Counted from the first letter of the stretch, positions 1 to 7,770 are shown. The stretch is DNA of 64,000 bases from JOPF136 sp963773835 (GCA_963773835.1 CAVZCQ010000004.1:186001-250000), one strand, 5' to 3'. A program made the numbers and translations. The notes: a model not told the origin generated them from the sequence alone.

Positions 1-2
1 TT

Positions 3-1340
3 TCGCGCGCCCTGCTGGGCAATTCGCTCCCGGCCCTGCGTTTTTTCCCCGCGCTCGCCTCCGGCGCCACCGTATGGCTCGGCGGCGCCATCGCCCGGGA
101 GCTCGGCGGACGACGCTTCGCCCAAGGTCTCGCCGCGCTCGCCACCCTCGCCGCACCCATCTATCTCACCTTCGGCAATCTGCTCACCATGAACGTTTTC
201 GAGCCGCTGTTCTGGGGGCTCTGCGCTCTCGTCGCGATCCGCGCCGTCCGCCTGGCGAGGCCCCGCCTGTGGCTCGCCTTCGGCATTCTCGCCGGCATCG
301 GCATCGAGAATAAGCACTCCATGCTCTTCTTCGGCTCCGGCATTTTCCTTGGCCTGCTCCTCACGGAAGCGCGCTCCGAGCTGCGCTCCCGCTGGATCTG
401 GCTCGGCGGCTGCCTGTCCTTTCTCCTCTTCCTCCCCAACATTATCTGGCAGGCGGCGCACGGCTGGCCCACGCTCGAATTCCTCAGCTATCGCCAGGCC
501 GCGGAGAATGTGCCCATCTCTGCCTTCACCTTTATCGCGCAGCAGGGCCTGCTCACCGGCCCCTTCGCCGCTCCCCTCGCCGCCGCCGGAGTGCTCTTTC
601 TGTATTTCGGTCGCGCCGTCCGGCCGTATCGTTTTCTCGCCTATGGCTACCTCACCGTGCTCACGGAATTGATCGTGCTCGGCGGGAAAATCTATTACCT
701 GGCGCCTTACGACGTGATTCTCTTCGCCGCCGGCGCCGTCTGGTTCGAGCGGGTTTCCGTCCGCAGCAGCCGCAAGTGGTGGAAGCCCGCCTTCGTGGTC
801 TCGATTGCCGCCGGCGGACTGCTGGCTGCGCCGCTCGCTCTCCCGATTCTTCCTCTGGAGGCCGCGGCCCGCTATGCGCGCTTCTGGGGCGTCGCGCATG
901 TTCGCGTCGAGTACCAACTCGCCAGCGACTTGCCCCAGTTGTTCGCGGACATGTTCGGCTGGGAGGAGCAGGTGGACACGGTCGCCGCGGTAATGAGCCG
1001 CCTCGATCCTCAAGACCAGCAGCGCGCCGTCATTTTTGCCGGTGCCTATGGTCAGGCGGCAGCCCTCGATTATTTGGGTCCGCGCTATGGGCTGCCGAAA
1101 GCCATCTGCGCCGAAAACGCCTACTACCTCTGGGGCCCTGGCGACGCCTCCAACGAGCTGGTCATCGCCTATGGCGTCAACCGGCTCAAGCTCGGCCGCG
1201 TTTTCGCCGACGTCCGCGAGGTGGACGTCATCCGCAGCGAACACGCCATGCCCGACCAGCGCGTCCTGCCCGTTTACCTCTGCCGCAAGCCGCGCATGTC
1301 TTTCCGCGAGGCCTGGCCCATCCTGCACTCCTTCGGGTAG
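3..1340 (+). CDS. GT39-family (ArnT/PMT-like) membrane glycosyltransferase, 5' end outside the window
   Basis: The frame is open from the first base of the window, so the N-terminus is missing; about 445 codons are visible. The visible part begins inside the membrane domain with LGNSLPALRFFPALASGA, then TFGNLLTMNVFEPLFW and IENKHSMLFF, all characteristic of the PMT_2/glycosyltransferase-39 family. Such enzymes move a sugar from a lipid-linked donor to an acceptor outside the inner membrane. Several hydrophobic helices fill roughly visible residues 1-280, followed by a soluble C-terminal domain ending in LCRKPRMSFREAWPILHSFG. An ATG at 189 would give a shorter reading frame, but homologous-looking sequence continues upstream of it, so it is not the start. 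The acceptor cannot be told from sequence. Confidence 0.85.
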   Translation, partial: SRALLGNSLPALRFFPALASGATVWLGGAIARELGGRRFAQGLAALATLAAPIYLTFGNLLTMNVFEPLFWGLCALVAIRAVRLARPRLWLAFGILAGIGIENKHSMLFFGSGIFLGLLLTEARSELRSRWIWLGGCLSFLLFLPNIIWQAAHGWPTLEFLSYRQAAENVPISAFTFIAQQGLLTGPFAAPLAAAGVLFLYFGRAVRPYRFLAYGYLTVLTELIVLGGKIYYLAPYDVILFAAGAVWFERVSVRSSRKWWKPAFVVSIAAGGLLAAPLALPILPLEAAARYARFWGVAHVRVEYQLASDLPQLFADMFGWEEQVDTVAAVMSRLDPQDQQRAVIFAGAYGQAAALDYLGPRYGLPKAICAENAYYLWGPGDASNELVIAYGVNRLKLGRVFADVREVDVIRSEHAMPDQRVLPVYLCRKPRMSFREAWPILHSFG

Positions 1341-1359
1341 CGCGCCGTTTGCGTCCCGG

Positions 1360-1413
1360 CTTCGGTGTCGGGGCGCCGGCCCGCCCTGACGCAGGAAGGG
1401 CGTCTCGCCGGCC
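1360..1413. repeat. Dispersed repeat family 1, copy A
   Basis: GC-rich sequence containing GTGTCGGGGCGCCGGCC followed by a GGAAGGGCG block. It matches the reverse complement of the copy at 11085-11168 and shares the GGCGCC core with 8701-8785. It lies between the convergent ends of the glycosyltransferase and mdh. Confidence 0.7.
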
Positions 1414-1495
1414 CGAGCGGAGCGAGGTCTGGGACTTGGTGGTCGCTTCGGGGGGCGACTTCTGAAGCCATCGTCTCGAGTATCTCACCCATCCC

Positions 1496-2434
1496 CTACA
1501 GGTTCAGCACGCCCACCAATTCCTTCACCGCCGCCGCCGACTTTTGCAGCGCTGCGTTTTCCTCATCCGTCAGCTTGATCTTGATAATCTCCTCGATCCC
1601 GCGCGCCCCCAGTTTGCAGGGCACGCCCACAAACAGCCCGTTGATGCCGTACTCGCCCTCCAGATACGCCGCGCAGGGCAGGATTTTCTTTTTGTCCTTC
1701 AGAATCGCCTCCACCATCTGCTTCACCGCAGCCGAAGGCGCGTAGTACGCGGACCCGGTTTTCAGCAGGTTCACGATCTCCGCTCCGCCTTTCCGCGTCC
1801 TCTCCACAATCGCGTCAATTTTGTCTTTCGGCAGCAGGTCCGGCAGCGGGATTCCCGCCACCGTGGAATAGCGCGGCAGCGGCACCATGTCGTCTCCGTG
1901 CCCGCCGAGCACGAAGGAATGCACGTTTTCTACCGACACGTTCAGCTCCGCCGCCACGAAGCTCGACATCCGCGCCGAATCCAGCACCCCGGCCATCCCG
2001 ATCACCCGGTGCTTCGGAAACCGGCTCAGGCGCAGCGCCGCCTGCGCCATCGCGTCCAGCGGGTTCGTCACCATCACCAGGATCGCGTTCGGCGAATGCT
2101 TCACCACCTGCTCCACCACCTGTTTGATCACGTCGAAATTCGCGCGCAGCAGGTCGTCGCGGCTCATCCCCGGCTTGCGCGGAAATCCCGCCGTAATCAC
2201 CACCACGTCGCTTCCCGCGGTCGCCGCATAATCGCCCGATGCCGTCGTTATCCCCGTCGCTTTCGAGTCCGCTTTGCTGATGGGCGTGGACTCGTTCATA
2301 TCCAGCGCTTTCCCGGCCGGCACTCCTTCCAGTACGTCGGTCAGGACCACGTCGGCCAGCTCGCCGTCCACTATTCTTTGCGCTGTAGTCGAACCCACGA
2401 ACCCGCCGCCCACCACCGTCACCTTTTTTCTCAT
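1496..2434 (-). CDS. mdh: Malate dehydrogenase (LDH-like type)
   Basis: 312 aa, the normal length for the lactate-dehydrogenase-like malate dehydrogenase class. It interconverts malate and oxaloacetate with NAD in the cytoplasmic TCA cycle. The N-terminus VTVVGGGFVGSTTAQRI is the dinucleotide-binding loop. RKPGMSRDDLL carries the mobile-loop arginines, VTNPLDAMA follows, and GGHGDDMVPL holds the catalytic histidine. A GAGGTG ribosome site lies four bases before the ATG. It follows icd on the same strand with a 64-base gap, consistent with a two-gene TCA operon. The gap contains a perfect inverted repeat. There is no sign of damage. Confidence 0.95.
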   Translation of the reverse strand: MRKKVTVVGGGFVGSTTAQRIVDGELADVVLTDVLEGVPAGKALDMNESTPISKADSKATGITTASGDYAATAGSDVVVITAGFPRKPGMSRDDLLRANFDVIKQVVEQVVKHSPNAILVMVTNPLDAMAQAALRLSRFPKHRVIGMAGVLDSARMSSFVAAELNVSVENVHSFVLGGHGDDMVPLPRYSTVAGIPLPDLLPKDKIDAIVERTRKGGAEIVNLLKTGSAYYAPSAAVKQMVEAILKDKKKILPCAAYLEGEYGINGLFVGVPCKLGARGIEEIIKIKLTDEENAALQKSAAAVKELVGVLNL

Positions 2435-2451
2435 GAAGCACCTCGTGTAGG

Positions 2452-2469
2452 GCCGGCCTTCAGGCCGGC
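2452..2469. repeat. Perfect inverted repeat in the icd-mdh gap
   Basis: GCCGGCCT, a two-base loop, then AGGCCGGC: an 8-bp perfect palindrome between the icd stop and the mdh start. It could form an mRNA hairpin that stabilises or attenuates the operon transcript. It resembles the other GC-rich palindromes of the window. Confidence 0.6.
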
Positions 2470-2498
2470 ATCCGGCCTTCCGGCTCTCTCCCCGCTCT

Positions 2499-3920
2499 TT
2501 ACCGCGCCGCCACCGCCGTTTCCATGTTCTCGATGATCGCGCCGGCGAACTCCGACGTGCGCAGTTTCTTCGCCCCTTCCATCAGCCGTTCCAGGTCGTA
2601 GGTCACCCGCTTCTGGTGGATCGTCTGTGCAATCCCTTTCTCGATCAGCTCCGCCGCTTCCTTCCAGCCCATGTACTCGAACATCATGGCGCCCGACAGC
2701 ATCACCGACGCGGGATTGATCACGTCCTTGTCCGCGTATTTCGGCGCCGTGCCGTGCGTGGCCTCGAAGATGCCGTACCCGTCTCCGATGTTCGCTCCCG
2801 GCGCCATTCCCAGCCCGCCGATCTGCGCCGCGCACGCGTCCGAAATGTAGTCGCCGTTCAGGTTCGGCGTCGCCAGCACCTGATACTCGTCCGCGCGCGT
2901 CACCACCTGCTGGAAGATGGAATCCGCTATACGATCATTAATCAGCAGTTTCTTTTTCCACTGCCCGTTTCCGTGGGAAGTACCAATCGCCGCGAGAACC
3001 TGCTTTACTTCGGCAACCACCGTCGCCTGCGCCTCGGGCGCCATGTGCGCCAGTCCCGGCTCGATCATTGCCGCGTTCTTCTCGTCGGAAAGCGTGCGGT
3101 CGCGGTCGCGGTTGTCCAGGATCCAGCTCTCGCGTTCGGTCACAATCTGCTGGCGGAACTCGTCCCGCGCCAGCTCGTAGCCCCAGTCGCGGAATGCGCC
3201 CTCCGTGAATTTCTGGATGTTCCCTTTGTGCACCAGCGTCACCGACTTCCGCCCGCTCTCGAGCGCGTACTTGATAGCGCGGCGCACCAGCCGCTTGGTG
3301 CCAAACGGAGAGATCGGCTTGATTCCAATCGCCGAATCCAGGCGAATTTGTTTTTTCGTTCCTTTCAGCATCTCCCCGTTCAGGAATTCGAGCAGCTTCT
3401 TCACCTCCGGCGTTCCGGACCGCCATTCAATCCCGATGTACACGTCTTCCGTGTTTTCCCGAAAGATTACGATGTTCATCCGCTCCGGATGCCGCACCGG
3501 AGAAGGCACGCCGTCGAGGTAGCGGCACGGCCGTACGCAGGCGTAGAGGTCCAACACCTGCCGCAGCGTCACGTTCAGCGAACGGATTCCGCCGCCCACC
3601 GGAGTGGTCAGCGGCCCCTTGATGGAAATGCGGAAGTCGCGGATGGCGTCCACGGTATCCTGCGGCAGCCATTCGTGGAATTTCTCGAAGGCGGTTTCGC
3701 CGGCGAACACCTCGTACCACGCCACGCTCTTCTTCCCGCTGTAGGCTTTCTCGACGGCCGCGTCAAACACGCGCCGCGACGCCTTCCAGATGTCGCGTCC
3801 GGTTCCGTCGCCTTCGATGTAGGGGATGATCGGCCGGCTGCCGATATCAAACCGGTCAGAAGAATATTGTATCGGCTGGCCGTCGGCAGGCACCGCCACA
3901 CCGTTGTATGCGCTTTTCAT
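2499..3920 (-). CDS. icd: NADP-type isocitrate dehydrogenase
   Basis: 473 aa. It oxidatively decarboxylates isocitrate to 2-oxoglutarate in the TCA cycle. IPYIEGDGTGRDIW near residue 32 is the family N-terminal signature. ISIKGPLTTPVGGGIRSLN and LRQVLDLYACVRPCRYL are the substrate loop with the serine and arginines that bind isocitrate. ENTEDVYIGIEW follows, NLNGDYISDACAAQIGGLG carries the metal-binding aspartates, and ATHGTAPKYADKD is the nucleotide region. The start is supported by GAGGAG about ten bases upstream. It is the first gene ahead of mdh. A 16-bp CRP/FNR-like palindrome lies about 145 bases upstream of the ATG. Cofactor choice is inferred from overall family resemblance. Confidence 0.95.
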   Translation of the reverse strand: MKSAYNGVAVPADGQPIQYSSDRFDIGSRPIIPYIEGDGTGRDIWKASRRVFDAAVEKAYSGKKSVAWYEVFAGETAFEKFHEWLPQDTVDAIRDFRISIKGPLTTPVGGGIRSLNVTLRQVLDLYACVRPCRYLDGVPSPVRHPERMNIVIFRENTEDVYIGIEWRSGTPEVKKLLEFLNGEMLKGTKKQIRLDSAIGIKPISPFGTKRLVRRAIKYALESGRKSVTLVHKGNIQKFTEGAFRDWGYELARDEFRQQIVTERESWILDNRDRDRTLSDEKNAAMIEPGLAHMAPEAQATVVAEVKQVLAAIGTSHGNGQWKKKLLINDRIADSIFQQVVTRADEYQVLATPNLNGDYISDACAAQIGGLGMAPGANIGDGYGIFEATHGTAPKYADKDVINPASVMLSGAMMFEYMGWKEAAELIEKGIAQTIHQKRVTYDLERLMEGAKKLRTSEFAGAIIENMETAVAAR

Positions 3921-4032
3921 TAAGTTCTTGCTCCTCGAGGAGTGAGCCTGCCTACCGCAGGCAGGCCGGGGCTCGTCCCGAAAGACTCAACGATATCACA
4001 GGCCGGGCAGGACAGGCTTCTGCACTCCCGGA

Positions 4033-4082
4033 GTCACAGTTTCGGGATAGCGTTCGCGAGCCGTCTGTGACAAGGGTCACAG
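4033..4082 (-). promoter_or_regulatory. CRP/FNR-family operator candidate upstream of icd
   Basis: TGTGACAAGGGTCACA at 4066-4081 matches the textbook CRP half-sites TGTGA-N6-TCACA exactly, and the palindrome extends to CTGTGAC...GTCACAG (4065-4082). A further half-site, GTCACAG, lies at 4033-4039. The site is between the end of the 279-aa gene and the icd start, so icd-mdh is the only promoter it can obviously serve. The regulator gene is not in this window. Confidence 0.55.
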
Positions 4083-4142
4083 GCACATGGTCGCGCCGAC
4101 GCGCGCAGTGCGAGACTGACCGGACGTCATGTGAATGCGGGG

Positions 4143-4982
4143 TCATCGCTGATTGTGGGCCGGATCGTGAGCGAAGACGACGGCGCTGAGCGCCTGGTGG
4201 GTGCGTTTGTCGGCGCGAGTCCTGGGCCTGGCGGACTTGAGGATGGCGGCGAGGTAGGCCTGAAGATTGGGAGAGGGCCTGTCTTGGTGCTGCTCCCAGC
4301 CAATGCGCTTGAGGGTCTGGTGGAGAAGCTGGCCGAGGTAGCCGAGGACTGCGGCGCGGCGGGGGTCGATTCGGCCATCGGCCAACTGAACGAAGAGATT
4401 GCCGAGAGCGGCGTTGATGGCTGCGGCGGTGCGGAAGTCGGTGATGGCGCCCTTCGACTTGCGACCCGTCTCAGGGTCAATATCCTGGCCGGATACTGAG
4501 AGAAGATCGGCGGCCAGTGGAAGGACAGGGATGCGATCGAGGGCGCGCACCTCCTGTTCGGCGTGATGGTGACAGAGCTCGGGGTGATCCGGGGAGCGGA
4601 ACATGCGGCAACGGCGGCCGTCGGAGGAGGTGTAAGAACAGCGGTCAGTTCCGCCTTCGCTCTCGGAGCTTCGGCGGACAGGCCCTCCTGCGCTCTCCGC
4701 GCTACGGCGGGCAAGGGTTCCGCGTTGGAGGGTGGAAGTCTGGCCCTTCGACTCGCGGACTCGCTCAGAGTCAACATCCTGGCCGGATGTTGAGAGAGCA
4801 GCCGGAGACGAAACTGCCTGAGGCGAGGTTGAATTGGACAAGCTCGCAGGAGGGGGTTCAGTGCTGGTTGAAGACCGGCTCATAGCGGCGGCTTGGGCTA
4901 CGGAGAGGCATCCTTCGCGGAAGGATTTCTCGTAATCGGCTGGAGACCAAAACTTGGGGTGACGGGACTGAATGCGGCTCAT
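4143..4982 (-). CDS. Uncharacterised protein with a Cys/His motif and repeat-derived segments
   Basis: 279 aa, function unknown. A clear AAGGAG site seven bases upstream fixes the ATG. Residues around 110-140 hold a compact motif, DGRRCRMFRSPDHPELCHHH, following an upstream cysteine. This gives C-x7-C-x11-C-x2-H, a possible metal-binding knuckle of a kind I recall in hypothetical proteins, not a named domain I can assign. The first 100 residues are Ser/Thr-rich and probably disordered; the C-terminal 100 look helical. Two segments, LSTSGQDVDSERVRESKG and LSVSGQDIDPETGRKSKG, are encoded by two copies of a dispersed DNA repeat that also occurs non-coding at 5437-5520. The gene therefore seems to have absorbed repeats in frame. 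Confidence 0.65.
   Translation of the reverse strand: MSRIQSRHPKFWSPADYEKSFREGCLSVAQAAAMSRSSTSTEPPPASLSNSTSPQAVSSPAALSTSGQDVDSERVRESKGQTSTLQRGTLARRSAESAGGPVRRSSESEGGTDRCSYTSSDGRRCRMFRSPDHPELCHHHAEQEVRALDRIPVLPLAADLLSVSGQDIDPETGRKSKGAITDFRTAAAINAALGNLFVQLADGRIDPRRAAVLGYLGQLLHQTLKRIGWEQHQDRPSPNLQAYLAAILKSARPRTRADKRTHQALSAVVFAHDPAHNQR
4449..4502. repeat. Dispersed repeat family 2, copy A (inside a CDS)
   Basis: About 54 bp beginning GCCCTTCGACTTGCG and ending ATCCTGGCCGGATACTGAGAG. It lies within the 279-aa gene, where its complement is translated as the SGQDIDPETGRKSKG segment. Confidence 0.7.
4742..4797. repeat. Dispersed repeat family 2, copy B (inside a CDS)
   Basis: About 56 bp, the same order of blocks as copy A: CCCTTCGACTCGC, CTCAGAGTCAA, then ATCCTGGCCGGATGTTGAGAG. 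It is translated in the same frame as copy A, giving the SGQDVDSERVRESKG segment. Confidence 0.7.
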
Positions 4983-5096
4983 AGTGAGGCTCCTTGGTGT
5001 GTGAAGTTTGAACTCAGGAAGTAGGGAGGTAGGGAAGTAGGGTCTCGGCGAGATAACATCCCGTCCATTTGTTTCAAACCGGTGGGTACCCCCCCC

Positions 5097-5323
5097 TATA
5101 TCGATGTGCAGAAACTGCGAGAGTTAAGCAGAAAGACCGAGCGGGCCGCTGAAAACACGAGACTTTAAGCGGGTGCGGAATGTGCAGATACGAGGCATTT
5201 TTGTATGTGCAGAAACCGCGCGAGTTAGCGACACCGGCGCAGCGTGACGGCGGGTATGTGCAGAAGCTACGGGAGATAGAAAATGGGGGCTCATATCTGC
5301 ACAAACTGAACGAGTTACTGTGA
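5097..5323 (+). repeat. Imperfect direct-repeat array encoding a YVQKLREL-like peptide
   Basis: Four near-complete copies, at 5104, 5204, 5255 and 5294, and a partial copy at 5179, of a 24-27 base unit reading TATGTGCAGAAACTGCG(A)GAGTTA. Read with the frame starting at GTG, the copies translate as VQKLREL, VQKPREL, VQKLREI and LHKLNEL. Many differences fall at third codon positions (AAA/AAG, CTG/CTA, CGA/CGC/CGG), a pattern expected if the unit was selected as coding DNA. The starts at 5180, 5207, 5258 and 5297 share one frame; the first copy is in another frame and ends at a TAA before 5180. Confidence 0.7.
5180..5323 (+). CDS. Possible 47-aa small protein made of YVQKLREL repeats
   Basis: An ATG at 5180 opens a 47-codon frame ending in TGA at 5321-5323. 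It starts MCRYEAFLYVQKPREL, contains YVQKLREI and SYLHKLNELL, and has a 17-residue then a 13-residue period. The repeated unit is amphipathic and charged and could form a short helix. Upstream there is only a weak purine stretch, so translation is not assured. It may be a decayed remnant of a longer repeat protein, since a related segment in another frame sits just upstream after a run of eight C residues. I recognise no family. Confidence 0.3.
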   Translation: MCRYEAFLYVQKPRELATPAQRDGGYVQKLREIENGGSYLHKLNELL

Positions 5324-5436
5324 GACTGCGGGGCTCGGATTGGCGTGGCGCATGTCACAAATAGTTACCGCAGGGTACATATACCATAGAGGACTGATAA
5401 AGTCAAGGGAAAAATGATGACAAAAAATGGCGAGTG

Positions 5437-5520
5437 GCCCTTCAACTCGCTCCGCTCCCTCAGGGTCAGCCCCGAACTGTCGGGATGCAAAAAGCGCACA
5501 TCCTGGTCGGATTCTGAGAG
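5437..5520. repeat. Dispersed repeat family 2, copy C (non-coding)
   Basis: Same boundary blocks as copies A and B (GGCCCTTCAACTCGC ... ATCCTGGTCGGATTCTGAGAG) with about 27 extra bases in the middle. It is outside any credible gene, which shows the element exists independently of the 279-aa coding sequence. Confidence 0.65.
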
Positions 5521-5536
5521 CGAGGAGGCGCCGCAA

Positions 5537-5576
5537 GAAAAAGCCGCAGCCTTTCCGAGGACGAAAGGGCTGCGGC
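5537..5576 (-). terminator. Intrinsic terminator-like hairpin, minus strand
   Basis: Read on the minus strand, GCCGCAGCCCTTTC and GAAAGGCTGCGGC pair around a short loop (one bulged base) and are followed by TTTTTC, the layout of a Rho-independent terminator. No minus-strand gene ends immediately upstream of it, so it may be a dispersed element or may block antisense reading into the repeat array. Confidence 0.5.
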
Positions 5577-5583
5577 ACCCAAA

Positions 5584-5659
5584 GCCCAGTCTCGGCGCGA
5601 GAGGTTGGACACCCGCCACCTAAGCCCCAGCCTTGGCGCGAGCGGTTGGCCGCCCGCCC
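5584..5659. repeat. Imperfect tandem duplication, about 40-base period
   Basis: Two adjacent copies of GCCC(C)AG(T/C)CT(C/T)GGCGCGAG(A/C)GGTTGG..CCCGCC at 5584-5620 and 5624-5659, just upstream of the 216-aa gene. Confidence 0.6.
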
Positions 5660-5710
5660 GAAACTTTCCTCTGGGCCAGGCAAGCGGGCACCGATAGACT
5701 AGAAGGGGAC

Positions 5711-6361
5711 ATGGCGGTGAAGGGAAAAGGAAACGTTGATTGGATCGCGCGAGTCATCTCAGTTATCTCGCTCCTTGGAGCGATGTACGCGCTCTGGAAT
5801 TCCATGCTGGCCCCCGCTGACGTGAAGGCCTCAGTAAGTTCCCCGATGTTTCTTTGGCGGCCGGAGTCGGAGATGCCCGTGGGAGGTCAGCAAGCCAAGC
5901 CGAAACTGATGATGAAGGCAATCTGCTCATTTTCGAATAACGGTGCGCATGCGGGAGTGATCAGCAATCTGGTGCTGCGCTTCGAGTCCGATGACGGAAC
6001 CAAATGGGTTTTTGCTCCCTATTGGGTTGTTGATGACGCGAAACTGATAGCCGACGGCTTTGGCAAGCGGACATGGGTCAAGGAGCCTTTCCATCCGATC
6101 ATCATCCCTGGAAAGCAAGTTGCAGCTTACTCTTATATGTTTTTCGCCGAATCTGGTCTGGCAAACTTCGCGGACGCTACATTGACGCCCCACACGTTCC
6201 GCGTATCCTTACTCACGTGGTCTCCAAGTGATGCCGCCCCTCATGAGCAACAGGTTTCGACTCTCAACTTCGACAAAGATCTTATCGACAATCTCGCAAA
6301 AGGGGTAGTGTTTGGGATCCCTTTTGCTGAACAACAGAAACAGGTGCAGGTGTTGAAGTAA
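5711..6361 (+). CDS. Hypothetical protein with one N-terminal membrane anchor
   Basis: 216 aa, unknown function. The ATG at 5711 is chosen because AGAAGGGG sits just upstream; the longer frame from 5633 would read through the tandem repeat. After MAVKGKGNVDWIARV a single hydrophobic stretch (about residues 12-33) anchors the protein. The rest is a soluble domain rich in beta-type sequence, with a Trp/Tyr-rich middle (WVFAPYWVVDD) and a C-terminus ending QQKQVQVLK. It stands alone on the plus strand between repeat-rich regions and the opposing methyltransferase. No catalytic motif is visible. Its lower GC and isolated position fit an accessory gene. Confidence 0.6.
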   Translation: MAVKGKGNVDWIARVISVISLLGAMYALWNSMLAPADVKASVSSPMFLWRPESEMPVGGQQAKPKLMMKAICSFSNNGAHAGVISNLVLRFESDDGTKWVFAPYWVVDDAKLIADGFGKRTWVKEPFHPIIIPGKQVAAYSYMFFAESGLANFADATLTPHTFRVSLLTWSPSDAAPHEQQVSTLNFDKDLIDNLAKGVVFGIPFAEQQKQVQVLK

Positions 6362-6510
6362 CTGCCTGACGAGCGGGCGGCCACCCTTCGTGCCGCCTCA
6401 AACAAGGGGTGTGGGGTTTTCCTAAGCTGCGCAACAAACTGAAAGGCAACCGCTGGAAGCGCAATCGAGTGCTGAGTGTGTCGCGTCGGTGCGGAATGCC
6501 CTGGGACGGG

Positions 6511-7257
6511 TTAGAAGTCACGGTCAAAATCCCACTTGCGAGTGTCTTCGGAGATTTTTTCGAAAGCAATCAGACTGGAATCGGTAGAGAACCCAAGTGC
6601 TTCATCCGGCTCACTGAATCTGCTCCGTAGAATTCGGCGGAGGATCGCCGACCGCCGTGCCGACCAGCAAAGTGTTCGGGCCGCCAGTCCTTTATGTCTC
6701 ATGGTCCCTACTTCTCCACAGACGCGATACGCTCGATTGGTTGCAACATACCGGCAGACCGTATGAATTGGAGGCGAGTTGGCATCATCGAAGGCGATAA
6801 TGCCGCCAACCCGAAGCAATAGATCGACATAGAAAAAATCGACGAGCACATGGTCGAAAGTATGGAAGCCGTCGACGAATGCGAAATCAATCCGCACTCC
6901 TTCCGTCACTAGTTGCGGAAGCGCGTTGTGTGACTTTTGTTGGCGAAAGTCTATTAGTGGTCCGAAACCGGCCTCCTTCAAATGTCGGAGCCCTATTCCT
7001 TGGAACCAAGCCTCTTGGCCAGGATCAATCACTATGTGGCGCTCTCCCCCGGCCTTGGATAATGCCTCGCAAATGAAGAGAGCGGAAACACCATAAGCAA
7101 GACCGATCTCCAGACTAACGACGGGACATTTTTGAGCAATCAACTGTTGGAGCTTTGCGCCCTCAGCTTCAGTAATTGCCGAATGTAATGGAATGGGAGT
7201 ACCGTCCGCTGAAAGGACTTCCTGTTTTCGAAGGATTTGCTCCAGCAGGGGCAACAT
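6511..7257 (-). CDS. Class I SAM-dependent methyltransferase (Methyltransf_24-like)
   Basis: About 248 aa from the ATG at 7257. The open frame continues to 7458, but that extension is translated from the repeat-rich intergenic DNA and is not plausible protein. VVSLEIGLAYGVSALFICEAL is the SAM-binding motif I (Glu-Ile-Gly-x-x-x-Gly). HIVIDPGQEAWFQGIGL supplies the acidic ribose-binding residue, IDFAFVDGFHTFDHVLVDFF is the motif II region, and GGIIAFDDANSPPI follows. This pattern is shared with small-molecule and sugar O-methyltransferases of the Methyltransf_24 type. The substrate is unknown. No strong ribosome site precedes the ATG, so the exact start is uncertain. It is convergent with the 216-aa gene. 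Confidence 0.7.
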   Translation of the reverse strand: MLPLLEQILRKQEVLSADGTPIPLHSAITEAEGAKLQQLIAQKCPVVSLEIGLAYGVSALFICEALSKAGGERHIVIDPGQEAWFQGIGLRHLKEAGFGPLIDFRQQKSHNALPQLVTEGVRIDFAFVDGFHTFDHVLVDFFYVDLLLRVGGIIAFDDANSPPIHTVCRYVATNRAYRVCGEVGTMRHKGLAARTLCWSARRSAILRRILRSRFSEPDEALGFSTDSSLIAFEKISEDTRKWDFDRDF

Positions 7258-7770
7258 GTCGGCGATTGTACACCGACGGGAAGAGTGTGGGTTTTTCCTA
7301 GGACGCGCATCAAATCGAAACGCCGCTGCGGGAGGCGCTAGCGGCCCTTCGACTTCGGTCTGGGTAGGCCCTCCTACGCTCTGCGGAGCTACGGGGGCAG
7401 TCCAGGCAAAGAGAGGGCACGGCCCTCTCGCTTCGCTCAGGATCACGAGGCGTGACATGCCGTGCCCCTGCGGGGCGACTCATTCGAGACTGAACGGAGG
7501 CCGGGCGGGGGCGCGGTAAACGGCGCCCCTACGGGGAGCGGAGGCAGGGCGGGCAAGCCAGGCAAAGAGAGGGCACGGCATGCCGTGCCCCTACGGGGAG
7601 CGGAGGCGGGGCGGTGGGCGCGGACCCGGACCGCCGGGCTGGTATGGGTGATAGCCGGAGCATCAGCAACCCGTGAGCCATTTCCCTGAAACTGCTTGAT
7701 CCTGAAAGGCGGCGGCGCGATATCTGATAGGGAGAGATTCTGCGCGAGCCATCAAAAGCGGGAGGGACTC
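7258..7770. other. 513-base divergent intergenic region filled with palindromic repeats
   Basis: Between the divergent methyltransferase and VOC genes. It contains a CCCTTCGACTTCGG block (7337-7410) related to family 2, and two copies of an AAAGAGAGGGCACGG / TGCCGTGCCCC element. In the first copy (about 7405-7470) the two arms are separated by about 33 bases; in the second (7571-7590) they are joined into a perfect palindrome. No gene is supported here. Confidence 0.65.
7571..7590. repeat. Perfect 20-bp palindrome GGGCACGGCATGCCGTGCCC (family 3)
   Basis: Complete self-complementary 20-mer followed by CTACGGGG. A near-identical element lies at 47113-47132, and an interrupted form lies about 120 bases upstream of this one. 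Confidence 0.75.

Larger units (their letters stand above)
4983..5710. other. 728-base accessory region with no conventional gene
   Basis: Between the start of the 279-aa gene and the start of the 216-aa gene. It holds the YVQKLREL repeat array (5097-5323), a family 2 repeat, a terminator-like hairpin on the minus strand and a tandem duplication. No reading frame above 60 codons here looks like an ordinary protein gene. Confidence 0.7.

Noticed and set aside
7258..7458. N-terminal extension of the methyltransferase
   Set aside because: The 67 extra codons translate the repeat-rich intergenic DNA and do not look like protein; the ATG at 7257 starts the conserved part.
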